NCBI GenBank assembly: GCA_903789615.1
Contig: CAIFEV010000003.1
Span: 186,001 to 250,000 of the forward strand
DNA from: an uncultured Lachnospiraceae bacterium
GTDB lineage: Bacteria > Bacillota > Clostridia > Lachnospirales > Lachnospiraceae
Length of the DNA stretch: 64,000 nt
Direction of reading: 5' to 3'
Below the pieces are notes generated by a model. That model did not search any database, had not been told where the DNA came from, and saw nothing but the letters and a program-made list of their open reading frames with translations. Below, piece after piece: positions 8,200 to 15,655 of the stretch (positions within the stretch are counted from its first letter, which is position 1; each line of letters opens with the position of its first letter). The translations under genes and the position numbers were made by a program.

Positions 8200-9579
8200 A
8201 TGGATGAATTTGAAATTTTAAAAAAGGTTGAGAGAGGAGAGATGACGGCTGAGGAGGCGGCCATCTCTCTGAAGGAAAAACCGTTCGAAGATCTTGGATA
8301 TGCCAAAGTTGACCTCCATCGTCATACCCGTCAGGGGGCGACGGAGGTTATTTATGGTGAAGGGAAAACCGCACAGCAGATCCGGGGGATCGCCGGAACG
8401 CTCAGAGACCACGGCCAGGGACATATTCTCGTGACCAGACTGGATAGCGGAAAGGCCGGAGATCTTAAGACAGACGGCGGTTTTACGTATTATAAGACGG
8501 CCCGGCTTGGCGTGTATGGCGGGCTGGAACCGGAGGCGTCTTTCCCGCGGCCGTCTGGGACGATTGCGGTTGTTAGCGCCGGGACAAGCGACCTTCCGGT
8601 GGCGGAGGAGGCGGCCCTGACTGCGCAGTTTTACGGAAACAAAGTGCTGCGGCTCTACGATGTGGGAGTCGCCGGACTCACACGGCTGCTGTCGCATCTG
8701 GACGAGCTGGTGCGCGCCTCGGTTGTCATCACCGTGGCGGGAATGGAAGGCGCGCTCGCGAGTGTCGTTGGCGGACTGGTGTCCTGTCCCGTCATCGCGG
8801 TGCCGACCAGCGTCGGATACGGCGCTTCGTTTCAGGGGCTTGCCGCGATGCTGGCCATGATGAATTCCTGTGCCTCCGGGGTGACGGTCGTCAACATTGA
8901 CAACGGATTCGGCGCGGCCTTTTCGGCCAGCCGCATCAACCGGATGGGAATGCAGCAGACCGGAAAAGAGGAGAAGGCAGCGGATACAGAGACAGCCGGC
9001 GCAGAGGCAGCTCCGGATGCCGGAACGGATGAGTGCGGCGCGGTACACGGGGGCAGCCTGACTCAGTCGCAGGACAGGGACCGCATCGGAGAACTTTCGT
9101 GCAACCTCGACGACATGAGCGGAGAGGAGATCGCATTTGCCGTGAAGAGGCTGTTTTCTGCCGGGGCACGGGATGTTTTCACTATACCTGCGGGCATGAA
9201 GAAGGGCAGACCGGGGACGGTACTGACGGTCCTGTGCGATCCGGAAAGAATAGCGGAATTTGAGAGGCGGATCTTTGCCCTGACGACGACGATCGGCATC
9301 CGTGAGACGCTGAAGGAGCGGGCTGTTCTGCGGCGGCGGGAGGAAATATGCGACACGAGTGCCGGAAGTGTGCGCGTGAAAGTGAGCGAAGGGTACGGCT
9401 GCCGGCGGGTCAAGGCGGAGGCCGATGACCTGATGGCGGCGGCCGTAAGCACCGGGAGACCGGTGAGAGATATCCGGGACGAGGTAAAGAGACAGTATGG
9501 AGGAGTACCGGAAGGCAGAGAGGAAGAGACTCAGGCAGGAACTGACGGGCACGATTGTCCGGATGGGGTATCCGGCTGA
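8200..9579 (+). CDS. LarB fused to the C-terminal half of LarC (nickel-pincer cofactor biosynthesis)
   Basis: A 459-residue two-part protein. Residues 1-250 are LarB, the PurE-like enzyme that carboxylates and hydrolyses nicotinic acid adenine dinucleotide: AGTSDLPVAEEAALTAQ and AGMEGALASVVGGL are its signatures. A charged linker (251-295) leads to residues 296-430, which match the C-terminal part of LarC (CNLDDMSGEE, MKKGRPGTVLTVLCDPE), the nickel-inserting CTP-dependent cyclometallase. The N-terminal LarC1 domain and LarE are not in the window. In Lactiplantibacillus, larC is split into LarC1 and LarC2 joined by frameshifting; here LarC2 sits on LarB instead. The 3' end overlaps the next gene by 83 nt. 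Confidence 0.82.
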   Translation: MDEFEILKKVERGEMTAEEAAISLKEKPFEDLGYAKVDLHRHTRQGATEVIYGEGKTAQQIRGIAGTLRDHGQGHILVTRLDSGKAGDLKTDGGFTYYKTARLGVYGGLEPEASFPRPSGTIAVVSAGTSDLPVAEEAALTAQFYGNKVLRLYDVGVAGLTRLLSHLDELVRASVVITVAGMEGALASVVGGLVSCPVIAVPTSVGYGASFQGLAAMLAMMNSCASGVTVVNIDNGFGAAFSASRINRMGMQQTGKEEKAADTETAGAEAAPDAGTDECGAVHGGSLTQSQDRDRIGELSCNLDDMSGEEIAFAVKRLFSAGARDVFTIPAGMKKGRPGTVLTVLCDPERIAEFERRIFALTTTIGIRETLKERAVLRRREEICDTSAGSVRVKVSEGYGCRRVKAEADDLMAAAVSTGRPVRDIRDEVKRQYGGVPEGREEETQAGTDGHDCPDGVSG

Positions 9580-9811
9580 ATTTGCCGAGGTTCTCGCTTT
9601 GAATCTGCGGACGGAAAAGGCCCTGGGGCGCATGTGCGGGTATCTGAGGGAAGCGCATCCCAGGTCCGCAGAGGAGATCGCCGACGAGATGATGGCCATC
9701 CTGTCGGACCGGGAAGCGTGGACGGCGAAAAAAGAAGCGCAGTATTACAATGCCCGGTACAATTCCTGGGTGCGAAAGGGGCTTGAGGCGGACGAAGAAG
9801 AAGGGGAATAA
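9497..9811 (+). CDS. Small protein of unknown function overlapping the larB-larC2 fusion
   Basis: A 104-residue, mainly helical, charged protein (MEEYRKAERKRLRQELTG; acidic end EADEEEGE). It contains no domain I recognise. Its ATG lies 83 nt inside the LarB-LarC2 gene in another frame, and its TAA abuts the ATG of the glycosyltransferase. The close packing argues for a real, translationally coupled gene. It may belong to the same cofactor pathway, but position is the only basis for that. Confidence 0.65.
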   Translation: MEEYRKAERKRLRQELTGTIVRMGYPAEFAEVLALNLRTEKALGRMCGYLREAHPRSAEEIADEMMAILSDREAWTAKKEAQYYNARYNSWVRKGLEADEEEGE

Positions 9812-10720
9812 ATGGTATCAGTCGTCATTCCTGCATATAATGAGGAGGAAAACATCCGGAGAGCTGCGGATACGATCAGCAGAATCCTGGAGCGGGAGAA
9901 GATTCCGTATGAGCTGCTTTTTGTCAACGACGGATCCGCGGACAGGACCTGGGAGCTGATCCGGGAGGAAGCGGCAGAAAATCCGAATATTCACGGCCTT
10001 TGCTTTTCGAGGAATTTCGGAAAAGAATCGGCGATTTTTGCGGGACTTCGGGAATCGCGCGGCGACTGCACGGCGGTGATCGACTGCGACCTGCAGCACC
10101 CGCCGGAGAAGCTGGTTGAGATGTACCGGCTCTGGGAAAAGGGGTATGAGATCATCGAGGGCGTGAAGAGAAGCCGCGGCGAGGAGTCGGGCGGCCACAA
10201 GGCGGCTGCGAAGACTTTTTACCGCATCATAAGCCGCGCGACAGGCATCGACATGTCGAATGCCTCGGACTTCAAGCTGCTTGACCGCAAGGCCGTGACG
10301 GTACTCGTGAATATGCCGGAAAAAAACGCTTTTTTCAGGGCACTCTCTTCCTGGATCGGTTTTAAAACGGCGAAAGTGGAGTACGACGTACAGGAGCGGC
10401 AGGCGGGAACATCCAAGTGGTCGACCAGAAAGCTGATAAGCTACGCGCTGACGAACATTACGTCTTTTACCACATTTCCCATGCAGGTGGTGACGGTGCT
10501 GGGCGTTATCATGCTTATTGTCGCGATCGTTCTGGGCGTCACGGCTCTTGTCCAGAAGATCATGGGCGTTGCGCTGGGCGGATTCACGACGGTGATCATT
10601 CTCCTTTGCTTCACGGGGAGCATCATCATGATCAGCCTCGGTATCATCGGGTATTATCTCGCGAAGATTTATGAGGAGGTCAAGGGGAGACCTCGCTATA
10701 TACTGGCCGAAAAGGTGTGA
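9812..10720 (+). CDS. Polyprenyl-phosphate glycosyltransferase, GT2 family (GtrB/DPM1-like)
   Basis: A 302-residue membrane enzyme with an N-terminal GT-A domain: VVIPAYNEEENI, VNDGSADRTWELI and the metal site in AVIDCDLQHPPE. QAGTSKWSTRKL is the conserved block before two C-terminal membrane helices (about 230-255 and 267-290). Enzymes of this type move a sugar from a nucleotide donor to undecaprenyl phosphate on the inner membrane face, for wall polymer or glycan decoration. The donor sugar cannot be read from sequence. The ATG follows the previous stop directly. Confidence 0.85.
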   Translation: MVSVVIPAYNEEENIRRAADTISRILEREKIPYELLFVNDGSADRTWELIREEAAENPNIHGLCFSRNFGKESAIFAGLRESRGDCTAVIDCDLQHPPEKLVEMYRLWEKGYEIIEGVKRSRGEESGGHKAAAKTFYRIISRATGIDMSNASDFKLLDRKAVTVLVNMPEKNAFFRALSSWIGFKTAKVEYDVQERQAGTSKWSTRKLISYALTNITSFTTFPMQVVTVLGVIMLIVAIVLGVTALVQKIMGVALGGFTTVIILLCFTGSIIMISLGIIGYYLAKIYEEVKGRPRYILAEKV

Positions 10721-10749
10721 GGCGCACGGATGCGCGAAAGGGGTGGCAA

Positions 10750-12393
10750 ATGGTTAAAGACGGAAAAATCTGGCTGGGATCGGCCGCGGACGGAACGCAG
10801 GCTCTGCTGATCCCCGGCATGGCCAACCGGCACGGGCTGGTAGCCGGCGCGACAGGGACCGGAAAAACCGTAACACTGAAGGTGCTCGCGGAGTCATTCT
10901 CAAAGCTGGGCGTCCCGGTGTTCATGGCAGACGTGAAGGGCGATGTGACCGGGATCATGGAGCCGGGTCAGGACAGTCCGAAGGTGGCCGAAAGAAGAAA
11001 ACAGTTCGGACTGGATGAAGCCGGTTTCACGTTTGAGGGTTGTCCGGTGACGGTATGGGATCTCTTCGGGAAGACCGGAATCCCGCTGCGCACGACTATT
11101 TCGGACATGGGGCCGATGCTGCTTTCCAGGATTCTCGGACTGAATGACCTGCAGAGCGATATTCTGTCGATCGTGTTTCGAATCGCCGATACGAACCGCC
11201 TGCTTCTCATCGACACCAAAGATCTGAAATCGATGCTTGCGTATGTCGGCGATCACGCGAAGGATTTTGAGGCACAGTACGGGAGAATCTCCCAGGCTTC
11301 AATCGGAGCCATCACGCGGGCTGTTGTTGCCCTTGAGATTGCCGGCGGGGAGACATTCTTTGGCGAGCCGGCACTGTCTGTAACAGACTGGCTCACCAGA
11401 ACTCCGGACGGGCGCGGCAGCATCAGTCTGCTTGACAGCCGCAGCCTTATCGGAAATCCGGTTCTGTACTCCACGTTTCTTCTCTGGCTTGTGAGCGAGC
11501 TGTTTGAAAACCTGCCGGAGGTGGGCGACTGTGAACTGCCGAAGATGGTCTTTTTCTTTGATGAAGCGCACCTGCTGTTTGTGGACACGCCGAAGGCTCT
11601 GCAGGACAAGATTGAGCAGGTCGTGAAGCTGATCCGCTCCAAAGGCGTCGGAATCTTTTTCTGCACACAGAATCCGCGCGATATTCCGGACGGCGTTCTC
11701 TCACAGCTTCAGACGCGGATTGAGCACGGTCTCAGAGCGTACACGCCGGCCGACCAGAAGGGAGTTCGGGCTGCGGCAGATTCGTTCCGCGTGAATCCGG
11801 CATTTGACACGTATGAGACGATCCTGGGGCTGGGCACCGGCGAAGCGGTGGTGTCTCTTCCGGATGAAAACGGTGTGCCGGGCATGGCGCAGAAGGTGAC
11901 GATCCTTCCTCCGCAGTGCCTGATGAGCGCCGCGCCGGAAAGCGACGTTGACCGGTGTGTCAAGGGCAGCCTTCTCTACAGCAAATATGCGCAGGCTGTC
12001 GATCCGGAATCTGCGTACGAAAGGCTGGCGCAGCAGTCGGAGCAGGAGAAGCGGCAGGAAGAGGAAGAGACGGCCGCAGCCAGGCAGGAGAAGTTACAGA
12101 AAGCTGCAGAAGCGGCGCAGGCAAAGGCGCTGGAAAAGCAGCAGGCTGCTGAAGAAAAGGCAAGGGAAAAACAGGCGGCTGCAGAAGAAAAGGCAAGGCA
12201 GAAGGAACAGGAAGCCGCCGAGAGAAAGAGAAAACAGGCGATCAGCCAGGTGGGAAGCACACTGGCCGGCACAGTCGGCCGGGAAGTCGGAAAGAATCTC
12301 GGGAAGAATTTCGGGTCGTTCGGGAAAACTCTGGGCGGCAATGTGGGAGCCAGCATCGGACGCGGTCTGCTGAATACACTTTTGAAACGATAA
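10750..12393 (+). CDS. HerA-like ATPase (DUF853 family)
   Basis: A 547-residue P-loop ATPase of the FtsK/HerA superfamily. Walker A is GATGTGKTVTLKVLAE, Walker B MVFFFDEAHLLF, and the region FFCTQNPRDIPDGVLSQL matches the DUF853 family. Residues 425-510 form an Ala/Glu/Lys/Gln coiled coil with near-repeats (QAAEEKAREKQAAAEEKARQ), followed by a Gly/Ser/Lys-rich tail. ATG 10750 has AAAGGGGTGG upstream; the track GTG at 10717 overlaps the glycosyltransferase and has no site. HerA proteins usually pair with NurA nuclease; no NurA is nearby, so its role is open. Confidence 0.82.
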   Translation: MVKDGKIWLGSAADGTQALLIPGMANRHGLVAGATGTGKTVTLKVLAESFSKLGVPVFMADVKGDVTGIMEPGQDSPKVAERRKQFGLDEAGFTFEGCPVTVWDLFGKTGIPLRTTISDMGPMLLSRILGLNDLQSDILSIVFRIADTNRLLLIDTKDLKSMLAYVGDHAKDFEAQYGRISQASIGAITRAVVALEIAGGETFFGEPALSVTDWLTRTPDGRGSISLLDSRSLIGNPVLYSTFLLWLVSELFENLPEVGDCELPKMVFFFDEAHLLFVDTPKALQDKIEQVVKLIRSKGVGIFFCTQNPRDIPDGVLSQLQTRIEHGLRAYTPADQKGVRAAADSFRVNPAFDTYETILGLGTGEAVVSLPDENGVPGMAQKVTILPPQCLMSAAPESDVDRCVKGSLLYSKYAQAVDPESAYERLAQQSEQEKRQEEEETAAARQEKLQKAAEAAQAKALEKQQAAEEKAREKQAAAEEKARQKEQEAAERKRKQAISQVGSTLAGTVGREVGKNLGKNFGSFGKTLGGNVGASIGRGLLNTLLKR

Positions 12394-12403
12394 GAAAAGA
12401 AAC

Positions 12404-15055
12404 ATGATCAAACAGGCAGTTATAGGAATGGTGGCTCACGTAGACGCCGGCAAGACGACGCTTTCCGAGGCGCTCCTGTACACGACAGGTATGATCCGGA
12501 AAGCCGGCCGCGTGGATCACGGTGATGCGCATCTGGATCAGGATGTGACGGAGCGCCGGCGCGGCATTACGATCTTTGCAAAGAGTGCCCGGATCCGCAC
12601 ACAGGGGCTGGATGCGGTACTTCTGGACACACCGGGACACGTGGATTTTTCAGGCGAGACCGAGCGCGCGCTTGCCGCCATGGACCAGGCGGTCCTTGTG
12701 GTCAGCGCGGCAGACGGCATTCAGGCCCACACACGGACGATCTGGCGCCTGCTTGCGGGATACCACATTCCTACTTATATATTTATCAACAAAACCGATC
12801 TGCCGAACGCGGATTTTGAGCGCGTGTACGGTCAGCTTCGCCGGGAGTTTTCAAAAGACTGCATTGACGTGCGGGGCGTACGGGCGGCCGCGGACGGGAC
12901 GCTTGAGGGATTATCTTCCCGGGCGGAGGAAGAACTGTCACTCACCGATGAAGAGCTGCTTGATTCGTATCTTGAATCCGGGAAGATTGCGCGGGACGCG
13001 GCGGCAGGAGCAGCCGCGCGCCGGCAGTTCTTCCCGGTTTTTTCCGGTTCGGCGCTTCATCTGGAAGGCGTGGATGACCTGGTGCGGGGACTGGAAATCT
13101 TTACGGTTCCGAAAAAATACCCGGATGTGTTCGGGGCCTGCGCAGTCAAGATCGGGCGTGATGCGGCCGGGCACAGGCTGACGTTTCTCAAAGTGACCGG
13201 CGGCGTGCTGAAAGCCCGTCAGACGGTCGGATACGAGACGGAAAACGGAGAGGAAATCCGGGAGAAGATCGATCAGATCCGCAGCTATTCGGGCGAGAAT
13301 TTCGAGCAGCTCCCGGAGGCGGCTGCGGGAAGCTTCGTGGCCGTGACAGGGCTCACAGCGCTGTCAGCCGGCCAGGGACTCGGCGCCAATCCCGGGGTTC
13401 GCCCGCCGCTTCTTACACCGGTGATGAGCTTTGGCGTGATCCCGCCGGAGGGCGAGGATCCTTTTATCCTGTATCAGAAGCTGAAAAGCATCGAAGCAGA
13501 AGATCCGCTTCTCGGATTCACATGGAATGAGCGCACCAGAGAAATCCAGGTCCGTCTGATGGGTCACGTCCAGGCGGAAGTCCTGAAGACGAAGGTGATG
13601 GAGCGCTTCGGTGAGGACATTTCCTTCGGGCCGGGGAAGGTTGTATACCGGGAGACGGTGGAGGAAGCGGTCGAAGGAATCGGCCATTTTGAACCACTCC
13701 GCCATTACGCTGAGGTTCACGTTCTTCTCTCACCGGCGCCGCGGGGCAGCGGCGTGACGGTTGACAGTGTCTGCCCGGTTGATGTCCTGCCCATGCGCTG
13801 GCAGAAGATGATTCTGGGAAGCCTGAGACAGAAGTGCGCACCCGGACGCGGGTTTCATGGCGCCCTGACCGGTGCGCTTCTCACGGACGTACGGATCACG
13901 CTGCTCACTGGGCGGGCGAGTGTGAAACACACCGGCGGAGGGGATTTCCGCGAGGCGGCATACAGGGCTGTAAGGCAGGGACTTATGAGCACGCGCTGTA
14001 CCCTTCTGGAACCGTATGAGGCGTTTACCGCACAATTTCCGCAGCAGGCGATCGGCCGCGTGATGACGGATCTGGAAGCGCGTGGAATTCACACGGATGC
14101 GCCGCAGATACAGGAAGACGGGACAGGTGCACATGCGGTTCTGACGGGCCGCGCTCCGGCAGCAGTCCTGGACGGATATGCGCAGCAGCTGAGAGCGGTG
14201 ACGAAGGGAAATGGAGAGATCCGGCTGGAATATGACGGCTACGACGTCTGCCATAATCCGGATGAGGTCATCGCTGCGGCCGGGTATGACCCGGAGGCAG
14301 ATCTCCTACAGCCGACCGGCTCGGTGTTCTGTGCAAACGGCGCCGGATATCCGGTCCCGTGGAATGAAGTTCCATATTATATGCACGTAGAGAGGGCGTT
14401 TCATCCGGAAGGACCGGAAGAGACGAAAACGGACGTAAACACGGCTTGCAGCGGCTCCGGGCAAAAGCCTGTCTCCGACAAAGAGAGGCGCACAAGAGAC
14501 CGGCTCGCCGAGGAGAAAGAGGAAGCCGACCTGAACGAGATCATGGCCGAGATGGCTAGGCGCGAGCACGGGAGAGGCGGCGTGAAAGGCTGGGGCCATA
14601 CAACCGTCCGCACGTACGGCAGAACCGGGCACTCCGGGGCAGCGGCAGAGCGCCCGAAGATGTACCTGATCGACGGGTATAATCTTCTCTATAAAACGGA
14701 GGAACTCGCAGCCCTTCGCGAGGTGAACCTGAACGCAGCTGCCGAGAAACTCTGCAGCATGCTGTCTGCCTGGCAGGGATGGATCGGATGCCGGGTGGTC
14801 GTTGTCTTCGACGCATACCGGAAAAAGGAAAGTCAGGGCAGCGTCGCCCGCGATGGGGAGCTTGAAGTCATCTACACAAGGACCGATGAGCCGGCGGATG
14901 CATTTATCGAAAAATATGTCCATGATGCGGCGGGCCGGTACAGAATTACCGTGGTGACGGATGACAATCTTGTGCGGCTCACCTGCCTGAAATTCGGCGC
15001 GATACCGCAGACGGACGACAGTTTTCTTGAAGAAATGAACCAGAGAGGGCTGTGA
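12404..15055 (+). CDS. Ribosome-protection-type GTPase fused to a YacP/Rae1-like NYN nuclease domain
   Basis: An 883-residue protein. Residues 1 to about 670 form an EF-G/TetM-like translational GTPase: G1 AHVDAGKT (11-18), RRGITI (switch I), DTPGHVDF (G3), NKTD (G4), then domains II-V. A charged linker (about 675-745) leads to an NYN domain from residue 752: LIDGYNLL, VVVVFDAYR, PADAFIEKY and ITVVTDDNLVR, the acidic pattern of YacP/Rae1. Rae1 of Bacillus cuts mRNA in the ribosomal A site. The fusion therefore suggests a ribosome-targeted factor that both binds the A site and cleaves RNA. It is only distantly TetM-like, so tetracycline resistance should not be assumed. It starts 10 nt after the HerA gene. 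Confidence 0.85.
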   Translation: MIKQAVIGMVAHVDAGKTTLSEALLYTTGMIRKAGRVDHGDAHLDQDVTERRRGITIFAKSARIRTQGLDAVLLDTPGHVDFSGETERALAAMDQAVLVVSAADGIQAHTRTIWRLLAGYHIPTYIFINKTDLPNADFERVYGQLRREFSKDCIDVRGVRAAADGTLEGLSSRAEEELSLTDEELLDSYLESGKIARDAAAGAAARRQFFPVFSGSALHLEGVDDLVRGLEIFTVPKKYPDVFGACAVKIGRDAAGHRLTFLKVTGGVLKARQTVGYETENGEEIREKIDQIRSYSGENFEQLPEAAAGSFVAVTGLTALSAGQGLGANPGVRPPLLTPVMSFGVIPPEGEDPFILYQKLKSIEAEDPLLGFTWNERTREIQVRLMGHVQAEVLKTKVMERFGEDISFGPGKVVYRETVEEAVEGIGHFEPLRHYAEVHVLLSPAPRGSGVTVDSVCPVDVLPMRWQKMILGSLRQKCAPGRGFHGALTGALLTDVRITLLTGRASVKHTGGGDFREAAYRAVRQGLMSTRCTLLEPYEAFTAQFPQQAIGRVMTDLEARGIHTDAPQIQEDGTGAHAVLTGRAPAAVLDGYAQQLRAVTKGNGEIRLEYDGYDVCHNPDEVIAAAGYDPEADLLQPTGSVFCANGAGYPVPWNEVPYYMHVERAFHPEGPEETKTDVNTACSGSGQKPVSDKERRTRDRLAEEKEEADLNEIMAEMARREHGRGGVKGWGHTTVRTYGRTGHSGAAAERPKMYLIDGYNLLYKTEELAALREVNLNAAAEKLCSMLSAWQGWIGCRVVVVFDAYRKKESQGSVARDGELEVIYTRTDEPADAFIEKYVHDAAGRYRITVVTDDNLVRLTCLKFGAIPQTDDSFLEEMNQRGL

Positions 15056-15161
15056 AGCTGTAGCAGCGATCTTTTCCTTACACTTCCGTGTATTGATAAA
15101 AGAACGTCAAAGTTCCCGGAAAAGGTGTATAACAATGTTATAGAAAGTGAGGGAGTATGAG

Positions 15162-15599
15162 ATGAAGCTTGAAACACTTCAGAAAGACATGATTGCGGCC
15201 ATGAAGGCACACGACAAGGACCGCAAAATGGCGCTTTCCTCTCTTGTGTCGGCTGTGAAGAAGGCAGGAATTGACGCGGGAGAGAGAGAAAGCATTCCGG
15301 AAGAGCTCGCCGACAAGGCGATTCTGAAGGAACTGAACGCAGTGAAGGAAGAGATCGACACCTGCCCGGCCACGAGACCGGATCTGAAGGAGCAGTATAT
15401 TTTCCGCTATAAGGTGATCGAAGAGTACGCGCCGAAGATGATGAGCGAAGATGAGATCCGCGAAGTACTTATGGCGCAGTTTTCCGATCTGATCGCGACA
15501 AAGAACAAAGGTCAGATCATGAAGACCGTAATGCCGGCTCTTAAAGGAAAAGCGGAAGGAAAGACAATAAGCAAAGTTGTGGCCGGACTGCTGAAATAA
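15162..15599 (+). CDS. yqeY: YqeY/GatB-like protein
   Basis: A 145-residue protein with the YqeY fold, related to the tRNA-binding tail domain of GatB: LQKDMIAAMKAHDKDRKMAL at the start, LPPMMSEDEI-type segment (YAPKMMSEDEIREVL), and the C-terminal KGQIMKTVMPALKGKAEGK motif of the family. I chose ATG 15162 with GAGGGAG upstream. YqeY proteins are widespread in bacteria and thought to bind tRNA, but their exact job is not settled. A short hairpin (CCGGTGCT/AGCATCGG) lies in the 56-nt gap before the ech operon. Confidence 0.88.
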   Translation: MKLETLQKDMIAAMKAHDKDRKMALSSLVSAVKKAGIDAGERESIPEELADKAILKELNAVKEEIDTCPATRPDLKEQYIFRYKVIEEYAPKMMSEDEIREVLMAQFSDLIATKNKGQIMKTVMPALKGKAEGKTISKVVAGLLK

Positions 15600-15655
15600 A
15601 GAAAAAAATTGCCGGTGCTTCAGAATGAGCATCGGGAAAGAGAGGGAAGGGAAAG

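Noticed and set aside
12404-14650. Tetracycline resistance gene (tetM-like)
   Set aside because: The GTPase half is only TetM-like and is fused to an NYN domain on a housekeeping-type locus with no mobile element; resistance cannot be claimed.
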